Position numbers and translations under genes: made by a program. Positions 1-5,813 of a stretch of DNA of 7,032 bases are shown here, piece by piece. The stretch is taken from positions 1 to 7,032 of the forward strand of contig JAJDBO010000279.1 in the NCBI GenBank assembly GCA_029261305.1. The letters are read 5' to 3'. How positions within the stretch are numbered: the first letter of the stretch is position 1; each line of letters begins with the position of its first letter. This stretch comes from Nitrospirales bacterium. Lineage in GTDB: Bacteria; Nitrospirota; Nitrospiria; Nitrospirales; UBA8639. Below the pieces are notes generated by a model. It saw only the letters and a program-made list of their open reading frames with translations, was not told where the DNA came from and did no database searches.

Positions 1-252
1 AACTACTTGGCGCCACAAGGGGTGTTGGTATTTCCTGTTTTGAGTTTGTCTGATGAAAACAAAATTGCCAAAGTTGTTCATGAAGGGTTTTCTCACGTTG
101 AACTACTTCTCAAGAAGGAATGGGTTCTGCCTGATTCGATGTGCCACCAAACGGGTTTGCTTTCCGATCTGATGAACGACGGGGCCATTCATTACGTGAA
201 AAAATTTGGCAAATATATTTGGTGGACCAAGGTCTTTGCAGCCTGGAATTAA
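1..252 (+). CDS. Probable SAM-dependent methyltransferase, C-terminal fragment (5' end outside window)
   Basis: The frame is open from base 1 to the TAA at 250-252, so about 83 residues of the C-terminus are present and the start lies upstream. A TTG at position 7 is in frame but has no visible ribosome site and should not be taken as the start. The fragment opens with a LAPQGVLVFPVLSLS stretch, which resembles the loop and strand after motif III/IV of class I (Rossmann) methyltransferases, where a 'L-x-P-x-G' turn is usual. It ends in a Trp-rich strand (IWWTKVFAAW) that would fit the last beta-hairpin of that fold. The SAM-binding motif itself is not in the window, so the assignment rests on the tail only and is tentative; substrate unknown. 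The ACP gene begins 24 bases downstream, suggesting co-transcription. Confidence 0.5.
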   Translation, partial: NYLAPQGVLVFPVLSLSDENKIAKVVHEGFSHVELLLKKEWVLPDSMCHQTGLLSDLMNDGAIHYVKKFGKYIWWTKVFAAWN

Positions 253-261
253 GTTCGTGAT

Positions 262-268
262 GGAGGAG
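262..268 (+). promoter_or_regulatory. Strong Shine-Dalgarno for the acyl carrier protein gene
   Basis: GGAGGAG lies 8 bases before the ATG at 277. It is the strongest ribosome-binding site in the window and fixes the ACP start. Abundant translation would suit a carrier protein, but that is inference. Confidence 0.75.
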
Positions 269-276
269 AAGAGGAA

Positions 277-513
277 ATGAAGTCCATAGAGGTATTAGTT
301 GAACAGGCATTGGGGCTAAATCCAGGAAGCATTACCGAAGAGGACGGCGCAGAGACGATCGCCGAATGGGATTCACTTGGTCATTTGAAAGTTCTCACGG
401 AACTTGATAGTGCCTACGATGGGAGGCTTGCTGAAATTGATGCCCTGGCTGATGCAAAGTCAATTCGCGAAGTCAAATCAATTTTGCGCGAAAAAGGTAT
501 CCTTGAAACCTAA
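277..513 (+). CDS. Acyl carrier protein (phosphopantetheine-binding), cluster-specific
   Basis: A 78-residue protein, the normal size for a stand-alone ACP. Residues 30-36 read EWDSLGH, the conserved D-S-L site at the start of helix II; Ser33 is the expected 4'-phosphopantetheine attachment residue. The rest is predicted helical with many acidic residues, as in the family. It would carry acyl chains as thioesters in the cytoplasm. The sequence differs from housekeeping AcpP (for example no DSLD-x-VE pattern after the serine), which, with its place beside a ketosynthase III and upstream of neuB, points to a dedicated pathway rather than bulk fatty-acid synthesis. The start is set by GGAGGAG 8 bases upstream. 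The next gene begins 33 bases after its stop. A peptidyl-carrier role (loading an amino acid) is possible but less likely next to a ketosynthase. Family call is firm; pathway is inferred. Confidence 0.92.
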   Translation: MKSIEVLVEQALGLNPGSITEEDGAETIAEWDSLGHLKVLTELDSAYDGRLAEIDALADAKSIREVKSILREKGILET

Positions 514-546
514 CCAAACCAGCCTGATGGGGCTACTCGATGAACT

Positions 547-1578
547 ATGAAAGGGGTTAAAGTCTCAGGAATTGAGTATCATTTGGGGACGTTACGGGAA
601 TCGAACCGTGACATGTTAGTGGATAATCCCTCCTGGGACCTTACTGCCATTGAGCGAGCCACGGGTATCATTTCTCGGAGGTTGGCAAGAGAGGGAGAAC
701 ATGCCTCCGACCTTGGTGTTATCGCAACTGAAAAACTCTTTGATCGAGGCATTGTCCGTAAGGATGAAATCGACGCTCTTATCGTCTGCACCCAGTCCCC
801 AGACTACTTGTTGCCTACCACAGCCTGCACTCTCCAAGAACGTTTAAAACTTTCCACAGGCACGATAGCCTTTGATGTGAACCTAGGCTGCTCAGGTTAT
901 GTCTATAGTCTTGCCATTGCCAATTCTCTCCTCAATAGTGGGATGGCGAACAAGTTGCTGTTGCTGAATACAGATACGTATTCGAAATTTGTGTCGAAAA
1001 CTGATCGGACTTGCCGGCCAATTTTTGGTGACGGTGCCGCAGTGACTCTAATTGAAAGTGCTGATTCTAATGATGTCATGGGATTGTTTGATCTTGGTAC
1101 TGACGGGCGTGGGACTGATAAACTCATACATTCTGGGAGCGGCGTTCGAGGTCTTTCCTCGGCAAGTAGTTCCCAGGAGGATTTAGTAACGAATTCAATG
1201 AAGTCTTATCTCAAAATGGATGGCGCTGGTGTGATGATGTTCACGATGCAGGCCGTTCCAAAAACAGTGACTGCCTTGTTGGAAAAATCCCGTCTAACTC
1301 TGGAACAGGTAGATCTCTATTTTTTTCATCAGGCTAGTCGAACCGTGTTAGATAATATCATGAGGCATCTTAACCTTCCTTCTGAAAAAGTATTTGAAGG
1401 GTTTAGCGAGATTGGAAATATGGTTTCCGCAAGTATACCTATTGCCTTGAAGCAGGCTGCCGATCAGGGTCGGTTGAAAGCGGGGCAAACTATTATGTTG
1501 GTTGGGTTTGGCGTGGGGTATTCCTGGGGATCTTGTATTTTAAAGTGGACGGGGGAAGGAATTCTCAGGACAGAATAA
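547..1578 (+). CDS. 3-oxoacyl-ACP synthase III (FabH-like ketosynthase)
   Basis: A 343-residue thiolase-fold condensing enzyme, slightly longer than typical FabH. The full KAS III catalytic triad is visible: Cys115 in NLGCSGYVYSL, His261 in FFHQASR and Asn291 in EIGNMVSASIP; the 30-residue His-Asn spacing matches E. coli FabH. The C-terminal GFGVGYSWGS is the usual glycine-rich strand. Such enzymes join a CoA-bound starter (often acetyl-CoA) to malonyl-ACP, giving a 3-ketoacyl-ACP. The Cys-His-Asn set argues against HMG-CoA-synthase or chalcone-type relatives. ATG 547 is preceded only by a weak purine run (GATGGGG), but the residues after it match a normal FabH N-terminus. It follows the ACP gene by 33 bases, so that ACP is the likely partner. 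Starter specificity cannot be read. It is probably not the housekeeping FabH, because no other fatty-acid genes are near; it may instead supply a short acyl group for glycan decoration. Confidence 0.94.
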   Translation: MKGVKVSGIEYHLGTLRESNRDMLVDNPSWDLTAIERATGIISRRLAREGEHASDLGVIATEKLFDRGIVRKDEIDALIVCTQSPDYLLPTTACTLQERLKLSTGTIAFDVNLGCSGYVYSLAIANSLLNSGMANKLLLLNTDTYSKFVSKTDRTCRPIFGDGAAVTLIESADSNDVMGLFDLGTDGRGTDKLIHSGSGVRGLSSASSSQEDLVTNSMKSYLKMDGAGVMMFTMQAVPKTVTALLEKSRLTLEQVDLYFFHQASRTVLDNIMRHLNLPSEKVFEGFSEIGNMVSASIPIALKQAADQGRLKAGQTIMLVGFGVGYSWGSCILKWTGEGILRTE

Positions 1579-1624
1579 TTGTTTGTAGATAGGATCTTTT
1601 AAAGGAAAAGGCTTTGCCCTAGCA

Positions 1625-2695
1625 ATGAATAACATGCACCTAGCAAGAATTCAGCTTGGCTCACACAGAATCGGACCTGGCGAACCTGTATTCATCATTG
1701 CCGAAGCTGGTGTCAATCACAATGGCGACGTGGAGATGGCAAAGAAGCTTGTCCGAGAGGCTAAACGATGCGGCGCAGACTGTGTCAAATTCCAAACTTT
1801 CAAGACGGAACGGGTTGTGATTCCAGCCGCACCCAAGGCCGATTATCAGATGCGAACAACTGCAGCAACAGAATCCCAAGAGGGTATGTTGCGGAAACTC
1901 GAGTTAGCAGCTGACATGTATTCCTCTCTGGTCGAAGAGTGTAGACAAGAGGAGATATTGTTTCTTTCGACTCCCGCTAATACTGAGGATGTAGATTTTC
2001 TTGAAACTCTTGGGGTTCCTGCATTCAAGTTGGCTTCCTTTCAGATTGTGGAACCGGCCTTTTTGCGATACGTCGCAAGGAAAGGCAAACCGATCATTAT
2101 GTCTACGGGTATGGCTACATTGTCTGAAGTGGATGAGGCCATGAGATTGATTCGAGAAAGTGGAAACCAGCAGGTCGTTCTATTGCAATGCACTACCAAT
2201 TATCCCTCTCGCCTAGAAGATGCCAATATTCGCGCGATGCAAACGATGAAGAATACGTTCGGAACATTGGTAGGATATTCAGATCATACCCAAACCGATT
2301 CAGCTTGCATGGCTGCGGTATCACTGGGCGCGTGTGTAATCGAAAAACATTTTACGATTGATAAGACTATGCCGGGACCAGATCAGTCCTCGTCGATAGA
2401 CCCAGAAGAATTTCGGCAATTGGTCAGGAGCATTCATGAAACCGAAGCTGTCTTAGGAAGTCCATTGAAACAGCCAGTTGAGTTGGAATTACGTAATGCG
2501 GTCAATATGCGGAGAAGCATTGTTTCAAAAGTTTCGATTCCTGCTGGGACCGTGATCACGGATAATATGCTTTGCTACAAGCGACCTGGAAGTGGGATTT
2601 CTCTTAAGCGGATGGATGATGTGATTGGATCTGTGGCTTTACGGGATATACCGCAGGATGCTTTGCTACTCTTTCAGTGGTTGAGAAAGGAATGA
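1625..2695 (+). CDS. neuB: NeuB-family nonulosonic acid synthase (N-acetylneuraminate / legionaminate synthase-like)
   Basis: A 356-residue protein of normal NeuB length. It condenses phosphoenolpyruvate with a 6-carbon N-acyl amino sugar (ManNAc or a 6-deoxy diamino analogue) to give a 9-carbon nonulosonic acid. The TIM-barrel domain (about residues 20-280) begins with IIAEAGVNHNG and carries CVKFQTFK, FLSTPA, KLAS, MSTGMAT and QCTTNYP. His221 (GYSDHT) and His242 (EKHFT) are the expected metal ligands, 21 residues apart as in the meningococcal enzyme. Residues about 297-350 form the C-terminal SAF (antifreeze-like) domain, with RSIVSKVSIPAGTVIT, which caps the partner active site in the dimer. 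ATG 1625 is used here; ATG 1634 (Met4) is an alternative, with a purine-rich AAGGAAAAGG about 13 bases before 1625. After EKHFTIDK the motif reads GPDQSSS, where sialic-acid synthases usually have GPDH-x-A-S, so the exact sugar (Neu, Leg or other) is left open. Confidence 0.96.
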   Translation: MNNMHLARIQLGSHRIGPGEPVFIIAEAGVNHNGDVEMAKKLVREAKRCGADCVKFQTFKTERVVIPAAPKADYQMRTTAATESQEGMLRKLELAADMYSSLVEECRQEEILFLSTPANTEDVDFLETLGVPAFKLASFQIVEPAFLRYVARKGKPIIMSTGMATLSEVDEAMRLIRESGNQQVVLLQCTTNYPSRLEDANIRAMQTMKNTFGTLVGYSDHTQTDSACMAAVSLGACVIEKHFTIDKTMPGPDQSSSIDPEEFRQLVRSIHETEAVLGSPLKQPVELELRNAVNMRRSIVSKVSIPAGTVITDNMLCYKRPGSGISLKRMDDVIGSVALRDIPQDALLLFQWLRKE

Positions 2696-2783
2696 AACAG
2701 AGGTTCTGCCCTAAACAATCAAACAGAAAAAACGATAGTATGGAGTTTGGGTGACATAGTGGTTCAACTTTTCCTAGGGATGT

Positions 2784-3353
2784 ATGGAAGGTGAATTAAA
2801 AACGGTTGACGAGCTGAGTCGACTAAAGAGTATTGGGCGGGACGTAAAGGTCTTTCGACTCGCTCAGATCATTAAACCTTCTTTAATCTCAATAGGTCAT
2901 GGATCACAGATTGATGATTTTGCGTGGATTCATGGCGGCCAGGGTTTGGATATCGGCAATCGGGTCCACATTTGTGCCTTCGTAACGACTGCAGGTGGAG
3001 GAGTTCTCAAGATTGGCAATTATGTGGGGATTGCCTGTGGTGTTCGGATCGTCAGCGGTTCGGATAATTTTTCTGGAAAAGGGCTGACGAATCCCTGTAT
3101 TCCAACAGAATTTCGAAGTGTCGAACGATCCTTTGTGGAAATTGGCGATCATGCCATGGTTCTCACAAACGCCATTGTTTTACCGAAAGTGAAAATCGGT
3201 GAAGGTGCCGTTGTTATGCCCGGTGCGGTTGCCCGCCAAAATCTAGATGCTTGGGGTATTTATGAGGGGAATCCTGCGGTGCGTGTGTGCGATCGTCCGA
3301 GAAAGAGAATTTACGAAATGACTCGGCAAATGGTGGAGAAGTATGGTTACTGA
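2784..3353 (+). CDS. Left-handed beta-helix (hexapeptide-repeat) acyltransferase, WbbJ/LacA-like
   Basis: A 189-residue protein with repeated hexapeptide turns from about residue 32 to 155 (ISIGHGSQIDDF, LDIGNRVHI, LKIGNYVGIACGV, VEIGDHAMV, VKIGEGAVV). It ends with the classic IYEGNPAVRV-x-x-R tail of sugar O- and N-acyltransferases, followed by a basic helix. Such enzymes are trimers that move acetyl or another acyl group from CoA (sometimes ACP) to a sugar hydroxyl or amine in the cytoplasm. The subfamily signature SGSDNFSGKGLTNP (91-104) marks an insertion loop. The N-terminal Rossmann domain of NeuD/PglD proteins is absent. ATG 2784 has a short AGGG only 4 bases upstream; ATG 2780 is out of frame and stops at once. 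The 88-base gap before it shows no clear promoter. In context it may acylate the amino sugar precursor or the finished glycan; substrate and donor are not readable. Confidence 0.92.
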   Translation: MEGELKTVDELSRLKSIGRDVKVFRLAQIIKPSLISIGHGSQIDDFAWIHGGQGLDIGNRVHICAFVTTAGGGVLKIGNYVGIACGVRIVSGSDNFSGKGLTNPCIPTEFRSVERSFVEIGDHAMVLTNAIVLPKVKIGEGAVVMPGAVARQNLDAWGIYEGNPAVRVCDRPRKRIYEMTRQMVEKYGY

Positions 3354-3388
3354 GATTCGGACCTCGAAAATAGATAGGGTTCACCTCT

Positions 3389-4279
3389 ATGAGTGAATCG
3401 AACAGGAAACTCTTTGTTTCATCTGGGGCCTTCAAGACAAGATCCGTTCCACAGCTTGTTGAATGGGCAAGGAGTTGGGGGTTTGAACGGATTGAGCTTG
3501 GTTCAGGAATGGCCTGGAGCCCGGATGTTTTACGACCAATTCGCGAAACATCAAGCGAGCAAATTCACTATCTCGTCCACAACTACTTCCCTCCCCACGA
3601 GCGTTCCTTTGTTCTCAATCTGGCTTCTTCTGCTCCTGATATGCTTGACCGGAGCATAACCCATTGTCGGAATGCGATTGATCTGAGTGCTGAGCTCCAT
3701 GCGCCGTTCTTTAGTGTTCATGCAGGCTTTGCATTTAAGGCCAAACCTGAACATCTAGGGAGAGATGTGACTCAGGCTCCTCGGGTCTCGTTAGAAGAAG
3801 CACACGAGATTTTTGTGCGAAGTCTTCGTCATCTCGGTAGGTATGCAGAGAGCAAGGGAATAAAACTCGTCGTCGAAAATAACGTGATTGCACCTTTCAA
3901 TTTAGTTGAAGGAAAAAATCTTGTGGGTTTGTGCGCGACAGCTGATGATATTCTATGTACCTATGAGGAAGTCGGGTTGCCAAATCTTGGGTTCTTGATT
4001 GATGTCGGTCATTTGAAGGTTACGGCACATTCTTTAGAATTCGACATGCATCAATTTTTGGACACAGTCGCACCATATATCATGGCATTCCATCTTAGTG
4101 AAAATGATGGTTTGGCCGATCAAAACCTGCCGTTTGACCACAAGGCTTGGTTTATCCCTCGCCTGAGTGAATTCCCTGAAGCTACAATAGTATTAGAAGC
4201 CTATAATCTGGAGCGGGATATGATCCGGGATACTTGTCAAGTGATAGTGGCAGCCAAAAATCGGATTCCATCTGTGTAG
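3389..4279 (+). CDS. Metal-dependent TIM-barrel sugar isomerase/epimerase (xylose-isomerase-like)
   Basis: A 296-residue protein of the xylose-isomerase-like / AP-endonuclease-2 TIM-barrel superfamily (sugar phosphate isomerase/epimerase, IolE-like). Strand-end motifs occur in order: FERIELGSG (33-40), YLVHNYFPP (61-69), FFSVHAGF (107-114), KLVVENN (159-165), GFLIDVGHLK (201-210), MAFHLSEND (232-240) and TIVLEAYN (266-273). Glu163, Asp205, His235 and Glu270 fit the four-residue divalent-metal site of D-tagatose 3-epimerase-type enzymes, and the last two keep the 35-residue spacing of that family. Expected chemistry is ketose/aldose isomerisation, C-epimerisation or a related enediol step on a sugar; the real substrate is unknown. 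ATG 3389 has TAGGGT about 9 bases before it. It sits 35 bases after the acyltransferase gene and 12 before the CBS-aminotransferase gene, so it probably takes part in the same sugar pathway. It is not one of the standard Neu, Leg or Pse enzymes. Confidence 0.9.
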   Translation: MSESNRKLFVSSGAFKTRSVPQLVEWARSWGFERIELGSGMAWSPDVLRPIRETSSEQIHYLVHNYFPPHERSFVLNLASSAPDMLDRSITHCRNAIDLSAELHAPFFSVHAGFAFKAKPEHLGRDVTQAPRVSLEEAHEIFVRSLRHLGRYAESKGIKLVVENNVIAPFNLVEGKNLVGLCATADDILCTYEEVGLPNLGFLIDVGHLKVTAHSLEFDMHQFLDTVAPYIMAFHLSENDGLADQNLPFDHKAWFIPRLSEFPEATIVLEAYNLERDMIRDTCQVIVAAKNRIPSV

Positions 4280-4291
4280 TGGGGAACTAAA

Positions 4292-5722
4292 GTGGAAATA
4301 AGTAGGTCACTCACGTCTATGTTAATATCTGAATCGGCAAGCATGCGTGAGACCTTGGGGCTCATTGACCGAAATGCTTGCGGCATTGCATTTGTTATTG
4401 ATCATGAGTCTTGCCTGAAGGGTGTTGTCACAGATGGAGATGTTCGTCGAGCAATTTTAGACGATTTGTTACTAGACACAAAGGTCTCGGATTTTATGAC
4501 CTCAAATCCCGTGGCTGTAGAGGAAGGAACGTCGATTGAGAAAATAATCAGTCTGATGTCTGACAGGATTAAATATATTCCGATCGTTGATAAGGGAGGA
4601 AGGGTTGTTGATTTTGCCGCGTATGCTCATCGGGTCAACTTACCAATAGCTGCGCCGGCCTTTCCTGGCAATGAGCTACGATATGTCACGGAATGTATAG
4701 TTAAGAACTGGATTTCGTCCCAAGGCCGTTTTGTTCCAGAATTTGAATCTGCCTTTGCTAAGTTTTGTGGGGTTAAGCATGGTATCGCGGTTTGCAATGG
4801 CACCATGGCTCTGCACCTTGCTCTGGTCCTAGCGGGAGTTGGGCCGGGAGATGAGGTCATTGTTCCGGTATTGACCTTTATTGCGACTGCCAATGCTGTA
4901 CGATATACCGGAGCGACTCCTATCTTTGTGGATAGCGAGCAAGACACATGGACGATGGATGTTTCGCTTGTTAAGAAAAAAATCACTTCAAAGACAAAGG
5001 CCATCATTCCAGTTCATATCTACGGTCATCCCGTGGATATGGATCCACTTAAAAAGCTGGCCAAGGAGTATGAGCTGTTTATCATCGAGGATGCGGCAGA
5101 GGCGCACGGGGCGAAATACAAGGGGGAAATCGTAGGCTCATTGGGAGATATCGGATGCTTTAGTTTTTTTGGTAATAAGATCGTGACCACGGGAGAAGGT
5201 GGCATGTTGACAACAGACAGTGATAGTCTCGCGGAACGTGCAAAGGTTCTTCGTGACCATGGGATGGCCAAAAATAAACGTTATTGGCACGATATTCTTG
5301 GATACAACTATCGTCTGACCAATTTGCAAGCTGCGGTTGGAGTTGCGCAAATGGAACAGGTTGAAACCCTTTTGGAGCGAAGGCGAGATCTTCAAAGAAC
5401 GTATTCTGAGAAACTCAGTCTTGATCCTCGTATTGAAGTGCCTAGGCGAGTTGATTGGGCCGAGACTGTGAATTGGCTCTATACCGTTCTCTTACGACAG
5501 GACTGTGACCGAGATCAGGTGATCGAGCAACTCCAGCATGAAGGAATTGATACTCGCCCTGTATTTTATCCGCTTCATCATCTGCCTCCTTATGCGCAAG
5601 AGGGGAGTTTCCCTATTGCTGAAGATATCTCTCGAAGGGGTTTGAGTCTTCCGACCTTTGCTAGTATGGGGTCCCCTGATGTTGAAAGAGTTTGCTCATC
5701 CCTCATAAAAGCCTTGTCTTAA
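4292..5722 (+). CDS. CBS-pair fused to DegT/DnrJ/EryC1/StrS (perosamine synthase-like) aminotransferase
   Basis: A 476-residue two-part protein. Residues about 8-115 hold two CBS motifs: GIAFVID ... LKGVVTDGDVRRAIL (31-56), then VSDFMTSNPVAVEEGTSI ... IKYIPIVDKGGRVVDF (65-108). CBS pairs bind adenine nucleotides or similar ligands and usually regulate the attached enzyme. Residues about 118-476 are a complete fold-type I sugar aminotransferase: NWISSQG, CNGTMALHLAL, GDEVIVP, GATPIFVD, HIYGHP, IIEDAAEAHGA (Asp267 pairs with the PLP ring nitrogen), SFFGNKIVTTGEGGM (Lys296 is the PLP Schiff-base lysine), GYNYRLTNLQAA and DTRPVFYPLHHLPPY. The pattern closely follows GDP-perosamine synthase RfbE, which aminates C4 of a 4-keto-6-deoxy nucleotide sugar with glutamate. 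It may equally act like LegC in this setting. Start: GTG 4292, with GGGGAAC just upstream; ATG 4319 (residue 10) is an alternative that still keeps both CBS motifs. It follows the TIM-barrel gene by 12 bases. Confidence 0.94.
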   Translation: MEISRSLTSMLISESASMRETLGLIDRNACGIAFVIDHESCLKGVVTDGDVRRAILDDLLLDTKVSDFMTSNPVAVEEGTSIEKIISLMSDRIKYIPIVDKGGRVVDFAAYAHRVNLPIAAPAFPGNELRYVTECIVKNWISSQGRFVPEFESAFAKFCGVKHGIAVCNGTMALHLALVLAGVGPGDEVIVPVLTFIATANAVRYTGATPIFVDSEQDTWTMDVSLVKKKITSKTKAIIPVHIYGHPVDMDPLKKLAKEYELFIIEDAAEAHGAKYKGEIVGSLGDIGCFSFFGNKIVTTGEGGMLTTDSDSLAERAKVLRDHGMAKNKRYWHDILGYNYRLTNLQAAVGVAQMEQVETLLERRRDLQRTYSEKLSLDPRIEVPRRVDWAETVNWLYTVLLRQDCDRDQVIEQLQHEGIDTRPVFYPLHHLPPYAQEGSFPIAEDISRRGLSLPTFASMGSPDVERVCSSLIKALS

Positions 5723-5802
5723 CTTTAAATAAGTTCGTGATTCATTGCTTTGATGATGTCTGGTGAAATGGGGTTTTTATGCCCAGTCTTTATCCTCTGC
5801 TT

Positions 5803-5807
5803 AGGAG
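5803..5807 (+). promoter_or_regulatory. Shine-Dalgarno that fixes a GTG start
   Basis: AGGAG stands 6 bases before the GTG at 5814. No in-frame ATG lies between here and the Rossmann motif, so this site settles the start of the SDR gene. Confidence 0.75.
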
Positions 5808-5813
5808 AAATAC

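Noticed and set aside
519..533. Short inverted repeat AGCC ... GGCT between the ACP and ketosynthase genes.
   Set aside because: A 4-base stem without a T tract; too weak for a terminator or attenuator.
2696..2783. 88-base gap before the acyltransferase gene, examined for a promoter, riboswitch or small gene.
   Set aside because: No paired -35/-10 boxes, no strong hairpin and no open frame with a ribosome site were seen.
4627..5007. Longest reverse-strand open frame (126 codons), antisense to the aminotransferase.
   Set aside because: It lies wholly within a strongly conserved gene, has no recognisable motif and no evident ribosome site; a shadow frame.
4292..5722. Idea that the CBS part and the aminotransferase are two genes fused by a sequence error.
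   Set aside because: The frame runs through the junction (residues about 110-120) with plausible linker residues and no ribosome site or start codon placed to begin a separate aminotransferase.
250..5741. A 12-base exact direct repeat, TAAGTTCGTGAT, at 250-261 and 5730-5741, both right after coding regions.
   Set aside because: About one or two 12-base repeats are expected by chance in 7 kb. The first copy includes the stop codon of the upstream gene, no third copy was seen and neither is palindromic.
5750..5780. Possible sigma-70 promoter (TTGATG ... TTTTAT) before the SDR gene.
   Set aside because: The spacer would be 19 bases and the -10 match is poor; not supportable without transcript data.
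5769..5785. Possible terminator hairpin TGGG ... CCCA with a T-rich loop in the 91-base gap before the SDR gene.
   Set aside because: The stem is only 4 base pairs, the T run is in the loop rather than after the stem, and the gene order continues in the same pathway.
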